DNA of 60,000 nt from Membranipora membranacea (lineage: Eukaryota > Bryozoa > Gymnolaemata > Cheilostomatida > Membraniporidae): positions 22,606,283-22,666,282 of the forward strand of contig OU612066.1 in NCBI GenBank assembly GCA_914767715.1. Reading direction: 5' to 3'. Positions 23,276 through 36,300 of this stretch are shown here, one piece after another; the first letter of the stretch is position 1; the number at the start of each line of letters is the position of its first letter. A program made the position numbers and the translations under genes. The notes beneath the pieces were generated by a model that did not search any database, was not told the DNA's origin, and saw only the letters and a program-made list of their open reading frames with translations.

Positions 23276-25570
23276 ATGAGGCTGACCTTTTATATCAGTG
23301 TACTTCTGTTGGCAGTGGGTTTTGCTGGCAAGTAATATTTATCTATGTAGCAGCTGTTGTTTAAATCAGCCTGTTATGATTCTTTCAAATATCATTTAGA
23401 AAAACCAAAGTGCGCAGTTGATCAACAACGCCACCTTATGAATCAAAACAGCTGTGAAAGCGTTAAGTCTGAAACAGCAAATTTCTGTGATTCATGATAT
23501 TGTATTGGATACTTACTGTATGTTTTCATGGTTTTTTAAACATCAAACTAACAGCAATTATTATTATTATTCCTTTGTTGTATAAACTTTGAGTTGGTGT
23601 AGCATCACATTTATGTTTTTCAACCACTTTATATCAAGATAATGTATGTCTGGATTGCTTTTAACTTTATTCAATTTCTTAAATTGCGACGCATTGAAAA
23701 CTTTGCTGTTGTTCTCGTTTCAGAGGCACTGGTGGGCCTTGCTGATCGACTTTCTATTATACGAAAACACAATGCACTGAGATCAACTCTACCTGCAACC
23801 TTCATGTCTGATATGGTATGTTTTTCTTTCAGAATTAGCTATATCCAGCCTCAGTTGGGGCATTTTATCTTATCATAATTTGAAACATCTTGTGCCAACT
23901 TGTGCCACTTTTGTATAATATCTTATTTAAATAGTAAGACACCCAGCTGTAACATCAAATCTTGCATCATCTACATTAGATTAGGCCAGACAAAAGTTCT
24001 AAGCTATTGCATATCATTCTCATTTTTGGTGATTCGTTACCTGGTAATAATCCTTCTTTATCATCGACGTTAACTTTGATTAGCATGGATGATGACGGTT
24101 TTGCCAAAGCCATTCATCTGTTGGGCTGAAATTGCTCTGCGTGTCAATGGTATAAATGTTCAGAAAACTCTTTGAAATTATTACTGTAAAAGTAAGAGAA
24201 AAGTGTTACAAATGCAGTCAGAGGTCTGTTGCAAACATAGTGAGACAATTCCAGAGTAACATATTCAATAGGGTGTCTGATAATTGATACTGTGTTGACA
24301 TCTTTGATTTATAGAGATGGGATTCTAAGTTAGCCTCTGCTGCACAAACATTGGCAGATAAGTGTATACTGCAACGAGATGATTACGGTAAGTATCATTA
24401 CAATGCTGTTGAATTTAATTAATCGTTATGTATGTATATGAAATTTTTTTGGATAATACTCTTTCGTTGAGAATTTTTTACGGAATACCCAACAAAAATG
24501 AACAGAAAGAAATAAAGTCACAAAGATGTTAATGCATAATAATTAGAAATATAATCTGGAAGACCTCTATGATAAAGATGGACTTGATCGTGTTTGAATT
24601 TGTAAAACAAAAAGGGTAGCTAAAGTGTTATCATTGAATCAGAATAAAAAATAATGGCATTATACTTTACTTATCTGATAATATTTGTGTTATGACATGG
24701 ATAAGCTTCCTTGTAACAAAATAAAGATATTATTTTTATATATATTTTCAGGTCAGAATATTGGCAAGGGTACTCCAGCGGGTTACCACAGCTGGGATGT
24801 CGTCTTAAACTACTGGTGGAGTGGTATCAATGAGTATGATCTGGAAGAAATGCCAGTAATACCAAGTGAAGGCAGTAGCGATACATTCCTCAGCTTCACT
24901 CGAATGGCCTGGGCTAACATTGACAAAGTCGGCTGTGGAAAGACAGATTGTGGGGGAGGCTTCACTATATTTATATGTAGTTACTACCCTCAGTAAGTGA
25001 ACTAAGTCAATATTGATAACTTGGCAGTAAATATTGGTAATCTGCTATTTTGCCATTTTGAATTGACCCCTAAACTGACAGAGCTGTCATGTAGAATTAC
25101 ACCATCCATCAATATTTTAATATTATTCTTTGAATCTTCATAACAGCAAGATTTATAAGGTTAGGGTCAGGTAAAGGAAATTTGGGCGACAACTAAAATT
25201 TAAAGTTAAAGTTTCAACAACAATTTTTAGCCTAGGCCCTAGGCATATCCTTCGTCCTAATACCTAATACCTACAGATATTCAAAGAATTTCAAGCCAAA
25301 GTTAGTTGCTACAGATTATTGTAAACAGCTCAGCATGGAAGCAAATAGTTGTTGTCAAATACTGCAGTGACAAATCCTTCGGTGGATAGCAGCAAAAGAC
25401 TTAAGCTTATCTAAGCGTCATTAAGGCATGCTCAAGTTACAGCTACAGTTATCTGATTACCATTTATTGATTGCACATTGAAGAGTATACAAGTTTTCTT
25501 TTATTGCAGTGGAAACTGGATTGGTCAGGCACCCTTTACAAAGGCAGAGACAAAGAGCACCACAAACTAA
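23276..25570 (+). CDS. Secreted CAP-superfamily (SCP/CRISP-like) protein, copy B
   Basis: Exons 23,276-23,327, 23,724-23,815, 24,315-24,387, 24,752-24,992 and 25,510-25,570 total 519 bases and 172 residues, the same structure as copy A in the opposite orientation. The start ATG follows a TATA box and gives a signal peptide (MRLTFYISVLLLAVGFAG). The CAP domain shows KHNALRSTLP, DSKLASAAQTLADKC, GQNIGKGTP, SFTRMAWANIDKVGCGKTDC and YYPHGNWIGQ. It differs from copy A at a handful of residues (Q3L, GQNIAEG to GQNIGKG, D to E, T to N), all conservative or on the surface by inference. The cavity residues are changed as in copy A. Intron 1 has a GC donor (GCTG|GCAAGTA) where copy A has GTAAGTA, while intron 3 has a normal GT donor where copy A has GC. 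Both copies look intact. An AATAAA lies at 25,747. Confidence 0.9.
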
Positions 25571-25746
25571 GGTCAACCATACAAGCAAACAACTCTCCGA
25601 TGGACAAACATTCTCTTTGACAAAACCTCCAAATAACAAACAGAACTTCTCATGCATCATGCTGTTACCAATCACATTATGTTGTAAATGAACTTTCTAC
25701 ATCTACATCAATTATGTCTTTCACAAAATTTGAAAGCGGTATAAAA

Positions 25747-25752
25747 AATAAA
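25747..25752 (+). terminator. Polyadenylation signal of CAP gene B
   Basis: AATAAA, 177 bases past the stop codon, conserved with copy A. Confidence 0.55.
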
Positions 25753-27432
25753 ACCCTCATTACAACATTATTTACGCAAGTGGTTTAATGGATCTCGAAT
25801 TTAGAGTCAGTCAGTTCTCATAGATTTCGATCGTCAGTTGCAAGCAGGTTCGAGTGCCAGGCATTCCAGTTGGACAACACCATTGGTGTCCATATGGGTG
25901 TTGATTCGGTCAGAAAGACCTTAGGAATGAGAAAGGCAAAGAAACTTATGCTTCTATGCAGTTTCGAAACGACATTGTGTAAAACAAGGTGCAAATTTTG
26001 AGTGCAGAGAACAGAGCAGTATAAAGCACAGATAAAAATACTGAGGCTACACATGTTTGCTTTACAGCAGTAAATTATGGAAAAACAAATTTAGGAGTCT
26101 TATAATCATTCGTACTGCCTGGTTTCATTATCCACACCCTTTTTAGTAGAGAGGAAATTGCAGGGACTATGTGAAGTAGGGGGTACAAGGTCTGAGTCAA
26201 GCAACACTCCTGACATATTTATGGGATTGAGATGAGAGATATAATGAAGAATAAATCAACAGCTCAATTTGAATATCTTTTCATGTGCCTCTGCTAAACG
26301 TATAATATTACTTTCTGTTCTCATGAGTCCTACAAAATGATCTGATTAACTCTACACCATAAACTCAGAACATTTGAGAATTCAACCATAACCGGCTGAT
26401 CCTCAAGCTCACAGATTTATATTGATAACTTGTATAAGCTTTGTATGTCTTTCTGTTGCTAATAATGAGTGCTTTTAAGCTTTCACAAAATAATTTCCAT
26501 ACACCAAGTTATTGAGTAGAACTCAACAGTAACAAAGAATTTTTTTTTTAGATAAACATCATTCTTTTGAGAGGATACCTTTCAATTGAGTTTGAACGCT
26601 GAGCACATGCTACCTTTTCCTCGACATTTAGTTACTGGCCATCTCGTGCTGCATATTCATCTCCAACTTGCTGTCTATTTTACCAATAAATAATTCTTGT
26701 ATTTATTAAAACAGCTGAAGTCGGTATTTCCAATTTGGTTGGGATATGCTCTGCTAGAGATCAAAATTAATGGTTATGTAAAAAAAATGGATAATTATGT
26801 AAATTTGAAGAAAATCCGCTAACTAACTAAAACACATCATTCGCCTCTGCAATGAAAGCTCTGCTTAAAGTGGCAAACTTAACTTCTTGAATTTTGGTCT
26901 TAAGATAAAGCTTCACTTATCAATGATTATAAAATTGCACATTTTGGGTCTATGACTTGCTCCATTGTATAACTCAAGCTTCGAAGAAAACTGTGAAAGT
27001 GGTTTTCATTGTGACGCTTTACTCATCTAAAGAACTGGCCTTTGATAACAAGTTTTAAATTCGCCTTCTTATATCCCATTCATTTATAAACAAAGCGAAA
27101 AACTGTAAGTCTGACACAAGAACTCAAGAATTGAATCCACCGATGATAAAAAATTGTCTGTGTATATACCTTCAATATTCGATAAGAGTGGAGGAATGAC
27201 TACAAATTAAGGGTTGACATGTGGTGATATGGCCAAATGGTCAATGTAAAGTTAGAGGATATGAACCATGATTCATATGATCACATATTTCAGTTAAATG
27301 AACCATGTCAATGTGTAAGAGTGGTTTGCAAGAATAGAGTGACAGTGTCACTAAGCGGAGGTTCAATAATTCTGATAGTTTGGCTGCATGGCTCAATACT
27401 GTATTGAACAATGTGGGAAGCATTAAACGATA
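25753..27432. other. Arm sequence downstream of CAP gene B, no gene
   Basis: Matches 12,389-14,733 inverted, without the TTAA-flanked insertion. Short frames only. Confidence 0.4.
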
Positions 27433-27653
27433 CTAGTGAAATCGTATCCTTATTAAGTGGCCAATAGGCACAATGCGCAATTTAAAATCATGTCTTGATA
27501 ACTATTGGCACCAAGTGAAAAGGGTATCGCATTCGCAAGGCTTAATAATGTAGGACGGACACTGCGGAAATCGAGCCTTAGTATCACATGCGACATTGCA
27601 TTTGTACTATTGTTAGCTATGATCATGCATTACAACCACCAGAACACAATAAG

Positions 27654-27705
27654 GAAAACCCCATAGACCTACTAATAATATTATTAGTAGGTCTATGGAA
27701 AACCC
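27654..27705. mobile_element. 36-bp perfect palindrome with 8-bp direct repeats
   Basis: A perfect palindrome fills 27,662-27,697; each half is CATAGACCTACTAATAAT on its own strand. It is flanked by GAAAACCC at 27,654-27,661 and again at 27,698-27,705. The ends CATAGAC are shared with the element at 50,074-50,109. Confidence 0.7.
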
Positions 27706-29130
27706 TAATTTTTAGCACAACTTTTATTTGATCCTTGTTTGGAAAATCGATTGAGGATATACTTGATTTGAGATTGATTTGCACTGTCTATTCGCCATAA
27801 ATGCGCCACTCCAATACTTCATGGTTCTGAACAAACACAATTTTTTTTTTCAGGTGGTCGAAACCTTTTCGCGTGAAATAAAACTAATGGCTGTGTAAAA
27901 ACGGTCTGTTGCAAAAAATTGATCACCGTTAATTTATTAGTGTGTCATTTTGCCTCTGCAATGAGTATTCATCTACAATATACATGTGTGTCCCTCTGTA
28001 TCAGTATGTATGTATGAGTCAAGTTTCAAAGAAACCAGTGAGCAAATGGTTATTGTAATGTTATCCTCACACCAAACCTCAAAGCAACTTCCTTGCTCAC
28101 ATTCAGGGACACTTGAAGGATAAAATGGCAAGGCTGCCAAAACAACACAGGAATCAAATCTAGCGATGACAAAAATAGCACACAATCTATTGTTATGAAG
28201 GTCATCTACCAGGACTATTACCAGTTTTTGTACTGTCTTTTACTCCTTGATTTGACCTTGCGTGCTGTTTAGCCTTCATCTAACTATACCCTCAGTCTTC
28301 CTGTCTACCATGTGTATTGTCATCAACAGTTTTACAAAACTAGCAAATGAGAAAACAATATGCTGGTGTCCAGTCTGAACTGAGCCTTTCCTTGTCTTTG
28401 ATTAACGATTGAGACACAACTTGCCTCGACAGTACAGTAATGTCAGGCTATCAATTTTAGTGGTTAATCAGGGGGTTCAATTGTGTTTTTGGGTTATGGG
28501 TGTAATTTGTTGGTTTGTGTGTTGATTTAGGTAAATTTTGATTAATGGATAATATTTGTTTGATTTATTTCAGAATGAAATAATGGTCCTGGATCCTATG
28601 GTTCTGTGGTCAAATAATGGTAGTCGCTATTAAAACTTGGGATATGAGACTATAGATGATTCTAACAGACAATTAATCAACAAGACCTCAGCAGTAAGCA
28701 GCACGACTAGTGTACAATGTGCAAAGGTAACACTGCTGAGCACTGGTTTCAATTTGGTTTGTTTGTCAATTATTTTGACTTGTTTCTATTTTGATTCATA
28801 AAATCGTATAGAATTAAGGTTTCAGAAAATTGGTGAAACAGTCCCAGCTGTGTTTCACCAGGGAGAATGGTTTCACTATAAGGCGGTACTTAGAAACTAA
28901 TTTGTCTCATTTAATGTCCGATAATATGGAGACAAATACCTCAGTGCTAATTTTGTGTTTGCCTTAGCTAGGCTCAATTATTCAATAATTGGATGTAATT
29001 AATATCCCTCAACCTAAATCTGGATAACTGTCAGAGTAGGGTTAATATCACTGTGGTTCTGTATGTAGATGTCCTGAACAATATTTCTGTGGTAATATTG
29101 ACTATCATCTACTCCGTGAATATCTAAGTT
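27706..29130. other. No supported gene
   Basis: No spliced exon or recognisable protein. The sequence becomes T-rich towards the tandem repeats at 29.1 kb. Confidence 0.4.
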
Positions 29131-29545
29131 TACTGCCGTCGCCCAGTGCAGCTTATGGTGTATATTCTATATTCCTCTACCTGTGGCCTCTTATGTCTAG
29201 TGATCCAAGTAGATATGTTGCCATTAGCCAGTGCAACTCAAAGTATAGATTCTGTATCCTTGTGTCTAGGGCTTCTCTAAGTTAAGCCGACTTAATGTGT
29301 GCTGCCGTTAACCAGTGCAGCTCAGTTTCACTTCTGTATCCTTGTGTCTATGGCCTCTATATGTTAATCCGTTTTAAATGTGTTTGCTGTCGTTAGCCAG
29401 TGCAGCTCAGTTTCCCTTCTGTATCCTTGTGTCTTGGCCTCTATACTTTAGGCTGTCTTAAATGTGTTTGCTGCCGTTAGCCAGTGCAGCTTGAAGGATA
29501 GATTATGTGTCCTTATATTTCTTGGATCTGTTAACCAAGTTGTGA
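29131..29545 (+). repeat. About 84-bp tandem repeat, five degenerate units
   Basis: The phrase GCCGTTAGCCAGTGCAGC and close variants recur with CCAGTG at 29,143, 29,228, 29,312, 29,397 and 29,481, a regular spacing of 84-85 bases. Most units also share TCTGTATCCTTGTGTCT and GGCCTCTA. Reading frames cross unit borders without conservation, so I see no coding function. Confidence 0.8.
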
Positions 29546-30650
29546 TCCTTTTCTGTCGACTTTATAACAGAACATTTGTGTCTGTGGGCTATGTTAGCCA
29601 AGTGTTGAACTCCGCTGCTTCCTTCACTGCAGCAATTTTATGCCAGTGGGCTCTGTTAGCCAAGTGGTAAACTCCTCTGTATTGTTCACCTAATATCACT
29701 TTGATTTACTATTCTTGATATTGTTTGTAGGCACTGTTAGGCTATGGTGACTGATTCTTCTGTGTCTCAACTTCAATTCTGCTGTGCTGTGAGTAACTAT
29801 GTGAACCGTTCTCCTGAAGTGTAGGCCTCGGATATGAGCTCCTGTATCGTCTATGAAATGTAAGAGCAGTGTAATCGTCTCTGTATGTGTCAGGCTCCTT
29901 GCAGCCAATCTGTCGTATTCTGCAGTGCAAACTTTGTGCATAAATTGTGCCCTTCCTGTAGGTGCTGTCGTATTCTGTAATAGCCTCTATTCTTGAGAGG
30001 GCTGTGTGTCAGGCTCCTTGTAGGCAATCAATCGTATTCTTCAATGCAACTCAGAAATTTCTTCTTTCTTGTAGGTGGTGTCGTATACTGTTATCTTCAC
30101 TGTACTGTCATATACTGCTATTGTCTCTATACTGTTGTTTGCTGTACTGTCATCATCTGGCCCTTGGGGCTGGCTCCCTCCTCTTCATGTTTTGCTGTCT
30201 GTGTGCTGCTGCCTTATATAGGTGGTGTTCATCGTTATGTAAGCTTAAGTCAGCATTGCCATATTCTATTTCTGTCTTATTTTCCTCCCTGAATAGATTT
30301 TTAGGCAATTTGTCATCGCCCATTTTTCTGCTCTCTCTTGTGTTTAAATATTTCTTCTCCTTAATTATGTTAATTTTGTCCTTTGAGTCCTGTGTCCTCC
30401 TTATAATATGAATAGATTATTTTAGGCGTTTTTTTGCCTCTTCCAATAATCTTTCTTCTCATTAATTATGTTAATTTTGCAGTGTCTTTAGTGCTGTGTC
30501 TTCCGTAAGTCCATGAATAGCTTACTTTTGGCGTTTTTTGCCTCACTCCATAATCTTCCGCCCCTTGTGTCATTGTGAGATTTTTCTTCTCGTTAATTAT
30601 GTTGATTCCGGGGGAGGGGGGTTCTTTGAGCCAGTGTCTTTCGCCCAGTA
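29546..30650 (+). repeat. Further degenerate tandem repeats, T-rich
   Basis: Several short-period families follow one another: TGTTAGCCAAGTG with a spacing of about 61 bases (29,590-29,670), GTGTCAGGCTCCTTG at 29,887 and 30,006 (about 119), and CTTCTC.TTAATTATGTT at about 30,354, 30,455 and 30,586. The strand is pyrimidine-rich with repeated TTTCTTGTAGGTGGTGTCG-like strings. Open frames here (29,962-30,411 and 29,993-30,292) are low-complexity by-products. Confidence 0.6.
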
Positions 30651-33334
30651 TTCAGTCAGTCTTAACTCATGTGATAGCTGAATCATTAATAGATTAGGTG
30701 TTTGGTTGGTTTTTTGCATAAGACCAAGTGGTTAAACAAAAGAAATTAATTTATAAAATTTATAAATATCTTACAGCACATTGTATGAACCTCATCAATA
30801 ATTTTGATTATGTGACACCCTCACTTGAAAACTTGATATCAATGTCTGGAATTTGTCTACTAAAAGCCCAGTTGTTAATAAAATAAAATTTAATCACATA
30901 CAATCCATCATAGGTGTATTTTTAAATTTAAATTGACAAAGGCAAAACAGCCGCCTGTCAGTAAAAAATGAGGGTTTACAAAATTATGTTGAAAGATTGC
31001 AATAAGTGTTAGAAAACCTTCAGAAAAGATGGATTGAAAGTGACTCTTTTACTCCTAGGTAAATCTGTCAGACACAACATAATAATGGACTTGGATTCCC
31101 CATGCAGATTCCCCATGGTTTCTGCGAGAGTTTCAATAAAATCTTATATTAAAATCTTATCTGATCTCATACTTGGATTCCCGATTCCCCATACTTAGTT
31201 ATATCGATGCGGAATCACTTTCAAGCGGCACTAACCATTACTTATACACAATACACAGCTAGTAAGCAATCAAAATTTTCTGACAGCAAAAATAAAACAC
31301 CTAATAAGAAGGCAGTGTTATAGTATTCTACTAAGGGCTTTTGAGCCGCCAGTGTTTGTAACATAATGGAAATTGTCTTATCTGTGGAAGTATGTGAGGA
31401 CAGCTTCACATAATAATGATAATTAGCTTCAATAACTTAATCATCCCGTTCATTGCACTCCCACAGTAAAAACCTAAGAATATGCCATGTTTCATAAATT
31501 GATGACAGTTAAACCAATTTGTCATCAATGGTATGACGCCGCCACTTGAGTAAGGACCTACCAAAGTTCCAGACAGGTCCTCATTGATGAATAGTGATCT
31601 GCACGAAAATAAATTGAGTCTTATTTGCTGTGAATATTTCATCATATTTACAGCTTGTCAATTAGATGCTAGAACCACAACAACATGACTGCCAATAATA
31701 TTATAATAAAGAAATAATATAAAATTATGCCAATAAAATAAAAAGAAAAAACTACGGCATGACCATTAAAGGGGAAGCAACCCCACATGCAGCCCAATGG
31801 ATCAAACTTGATCAAAGGTAACACTGGTGTTTGACTTGATTATGTGCCACAATTAGGTTATGTAGTGGAAGGGACGCCTATGTAATTGCTAATTGAACTT
31901 GCTTCCCTGTGGGAAGCGTAATGCAAATTAAGTATGCCAAATGTGTCAACACCATAACAAGGGATGCTTTGCAGGGGAGTGACAGAAAACTTCCACATGG
32001 ATAGGTTGTATTTTTGTTTGCTTGGTACCTGAAATTGTGATCCAGATAAGTTCAGACTATTCCCAGTGATAAGCAGATAAAGTTGAAAGTGCTCCTTGAG
32101 GTGTTCGATGACGGCGAAAAAGAGTATATTCACGTATTAATGTTTATTAAGACTAAAATAAATATGGAAATTAGAGCCAAAGATGCATGGATAACATGAA
32201 TGTCCTTCTTCAAACCAATCCTCCTGTCCAATCCTACAATGATCATGTGTGCAGTGATTTACTCTAGCTGTCTCAGAAAGCATTCTATGATTAACTGCTT
32301 CGTAAAAACATTCTTTAATTCTATTCCTTCTACTCTAAAACAGCCTCATTTGTCGTGATACATTGGTCGGTAAATATAATAACGTACATAATTATAAAAA
32401 ATGAAGGGGCATCAGAAGTGGCACCCTCAACAGCGATTCCTGCACAAAAAATCCATTAGCCGATATAAATATTCATCACCCTGAATAAAACATTGTCGGC
32501 TAGTGGTCATGAATAAAATTGCAGTTGAAATTAATTCTTCAGAAAAAAGTGGTAATTTAAATGTTGTCTACTTTCTGTTATAATATACATGTTTATTTAG
32601 GACCACAAGTAGATTTTCCACCAATTGTGCAAAATTCAACAATGTGTATGGAACACCTAAAGTGTAAAGTGACATGGACTCGCTTGTAGGTAGTAAAATA
32701 ATTGAGTGACGAAATATAATAAAATAAATAAAATAGAATATATATAATATATATGAGACTACAATGATCATCCTCGTCAAGGTATGAAAAGGTACAGTCC
32801 GCAGTCCATTCGGCCATATTAGGACCGCACAGCCACACGATCACTGTGTTTCCTAAAATTCTTCGAAGCCTATACTACTGCATCCTGTAGCAAGTCATCC
32901 ATTACTATCCCTGGTAAAGTCTGTCAAAAAATCAAGCCCAATTATCATAAGACTACGTTAAATAACGACAGTAAAATTTGAAGAGAAGAAATACAACTTA
33001 TACTTTAGATAGAACTTCAATACTTAATATTTTGGTCAATGTTATATCATCCTGTTATAACAGCTTACCTTCAACCTTATGTGCCACTACGGCCATTAGT
33101 TTATTCAAAAGTCATTCTTCCGAATTATTTTTCACTAATAACATGATAATTTTATTTTTCTATCAATCCACTATTGATGTATTTTTTTCTTTTGAGAGCT
33201 CATGTTGTAAAACATTCTTTGATAATGAAAATTATGCCAATAAATATTAATAAACAAAAAAACTCGCACTCCAATCTTATAGCTCAGATAACTCAGGAGA
33301 AAAGGGGCAGGGTGACACCAAGCGATAAGCTTTC
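30651..33334. other. Intergenic region 3' of the adhesion GPCR, no gene
   Basis: AT-rich; no splice-supported exon. It probably includes the 3' UTR of the GPCR gene, which ends at 33,335 on the minus strand. Confidence 0.4.
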
Positions 33335-36300
33335 TCACTTGCTGTCTTCTACCATACATACACTGTGGTTTGAGAGTGCTGATAACTGGCGTGGCACTGC
33401 AGTAACAGAGCTAGTTACAGATCTGACACCAGCACTTCCTGCAGCACTTCTACCGGGAGGAGTTGACTCGATCATCTCAATATCATCATCACTATCAATA
33501 TCTAGACTCGTCAGCGTTGTGCTAGCCACGGAGAACTTATTACTGAGGTCCGATCGCTGACTCTTTGGAGGGGCATGTCTGAAAAATATGACAAAAGCAC
33601 ACAATGTGATAACAATTCCAGAGTAAAATTCAGGTGCTAAGCTAAGGGCTTTCATTGGAAAAAACTTGCCTTATCGTCTTAAAATTGGAGTCGCGACCCC
33701 TTAATAAGAGCTATGAAGTTGCAGTAATTATTTGAAGTATTGAAGGCACACCTTGTTTTCAATGCGTTCGATTGGTTTGTGAGATATAGTAACACAAATT
33801 GTTGTTATATCTTGAGCAAAAATACTTGCTGATATCTTCCTACAAACTTTGCTTGATGCTTCCCTCCAAACATAAAATAAAAGATGTGCAGAAGAAATTC
33901 ACTACCCTAATCTAAGTGCTAAGACAGCTCCGTTGGGTGTTGGTAGCATTACATTATCAACAACCCAATTGAATTGGGAATTGGAATTGGGTGGTTGATA
34001 ATGTAATGCCACTAACACCCAGTGGAGCCGTATGAGCACTGAGACTAGCCCTATCCGGCTTCTTATTACCAACCCATTAGAGGTGAAACTCATAGTGAAA
34101 TCGTCGCCATAGTTTATCGCTTTGCTGCCACACAAGTCTTCTGGGTAATCTGAGACAGGAGTACCATAACCTGTACAGCTGTCAGTGGAGTAATCCTGCT
34201 CCGGGGCCAAGTGCTTCAATCCTCCTAGATTAGGACCAAGATTTCCATCAACAAGCTTGTCCATTACATCTTTATAAAGAATAAAACCAGAATTAGAACA
34301 ATGAGGTATTGTAGGTTATACCTTTTTGAAAATGAAAATTGTTGAAAATTGGAACTGCGACGGAAGGTGGGCCTGGCAAGATGAATTGTGGGTTAGAACA
34401 TAATGGAATCCTGGGTCACTGGCTATCGCAAGAGTACAGCTGTATTTCAAAATTCAGAAATAACTTTGAAGAAAGACATTTACCTCCAATAGTCAGTAGT
34501 GTTATGTCAATGTCAGAGTGCCCAAACCTAACCCTTCCCTACACTATAGCAGGGAAAACACCATTGATACAAAAAACTCCCTAGCTATGGAAAAAACATT
34601 GTCTTTGCTACCCAATTTACCCTTAACAATAAAATATTGTATACGCGCTTACCATGAGGATTTTGGCCCTGCTGTGTTGACTTTTTAGCACCAAACAGCT
34701 TGCCTTTTATCCATGCGATCCTAGGATGTTGTAACTGACCGCCTTTGGAACTTTTATCCACAGAAATATCATGAACTTTAGAAATTGAGTTCATTCTTGA
34801 CTTGGACGACTGTTGATCAATCTTGCGTTTGAATGCTGCTCGTACCTGAATAAAATGAACAAAAATGATGGCCACTAAGTTGGTGAGACAAACTGGGTGT
34901 GTGTGCTGTGCATGTTCTTGTATTGAGAGTTAAATCCGCATTTAATCCGGATGATCGATCTCACCATGAACAATGAAGTGTAGTATATCATGTATTCTAA
35001 AACACTATATTCCAAGATGCTTTCAAATGATCCTGTGGAAAATCATAGACTTAATAATAAACTAAGACAGGACACTGTAGGGAGCATAAGCATTGAGGCA
35101 CTGAGGTATTCAAATATGTGCGATGTAAAGGCATTGGAAGGAGAGGTAGCATTGGTGTTATCATTGACTTGCAGATCAAATACCAGGTTTTTTGTTGATA
35201 ACTCGATCAATTTTAATTTGAGTTTGAAAATTGCAATAGAATAAGCAGCTTGTCGTTGTAGTTTGATACGAAGTTAAGACAAAATAATTTATCGAACAAG
35301 AAATAATATCAAGTTGATGATATGCTTATAAGGCAATTTTCAACGAACGGAATCGGTGATCAGGTTTTACTGATTATCTGGAATTTCTTTATATAATATT
35401 CAATAAATTATAAATGAGAGTAGGGAGACAGCTAAACTAACCTCAGAACTGCCCACACAGTGGAACAGGAATATGAAGAGACCCTGCAGAGAATTCAGAA
35501 GTACAAAGAGAAACTCAAACACCACTAGATGTCTGTTCACAGCCAGTAAGCCGAATAACCAGTTAATACCCAATAATGGGGTGAGAATAACGATTCCCTT
35601 CACTCCGGCCCTGTAACAAGACAAAAACATAGTTATATTCAAGTGGTTGAAAATCATGGTTGAAATAAATAACTAAATTAAAACAAGATGGTTAATTTTG
35701 TCTCAAGGAAACCCAAGTGAGTTCAAGTAAATACAATTTACTAGGATGAAAAGCGGAGAAATCCTATGATTGTACATGTGCTGCAGTCCTTTCTTGCCAA
35801 TTCAACCATCAGAAAATGTTAACAGCTATAAAGCAAAGCTGTATATGCTGTAGGTTGTGACATTTTACGTATCCAAACAATATCCATCAACTTCAGCCCA
35901 AACCAAGTGAGCATCTATTATTATTACAAGAAAGAGTTAATAAGACTATATTTATTATAGTCTGAGCCCCTCAAACTTTTGCCCCTCGCCTGACGCCCCC
36001 CCCCCCCCCCCCGACAAGGGAAAGTCTGAGAACAATGCAGGATCTTGCTGGATTTGTCTGCTCTTGAGTGTTATAAGTTAATCAAAGGGAGCACTAAAAC
36101 TGCAATATCTATTTATTTCTATTCATGCCACCTACTATATTGCTCCAGGATATATGAGAGTTTTCCAGTCAGACTCTGGGAAAAGTAGCCTCATGTTTGG
36201 GAAATACCCATGAGCAGAGATATTCACTGCTAAGTAGTGAGGAAAATGTCAGCCAGAATTTCTTTCATTTTGAATAAGGGCGGTCATTCATGACATTGAC

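Larger units (their letters stand above)
20779..27432. repeat. Right arm of the large inverted duplication
   Basis: Inverted copy of 12,389-19,717, 6,654 bp. Inner end GGTTTTTGTCACTAACC, outer end GAAGCATTAAACGATA. It lacks the 604-bp TTAA-flanked insertion and the 18-bp palindrome of the left arm. It has its own small expansion near 27,365-27,410, where the left arm has only a short palindrome. Confidence 0.92.
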
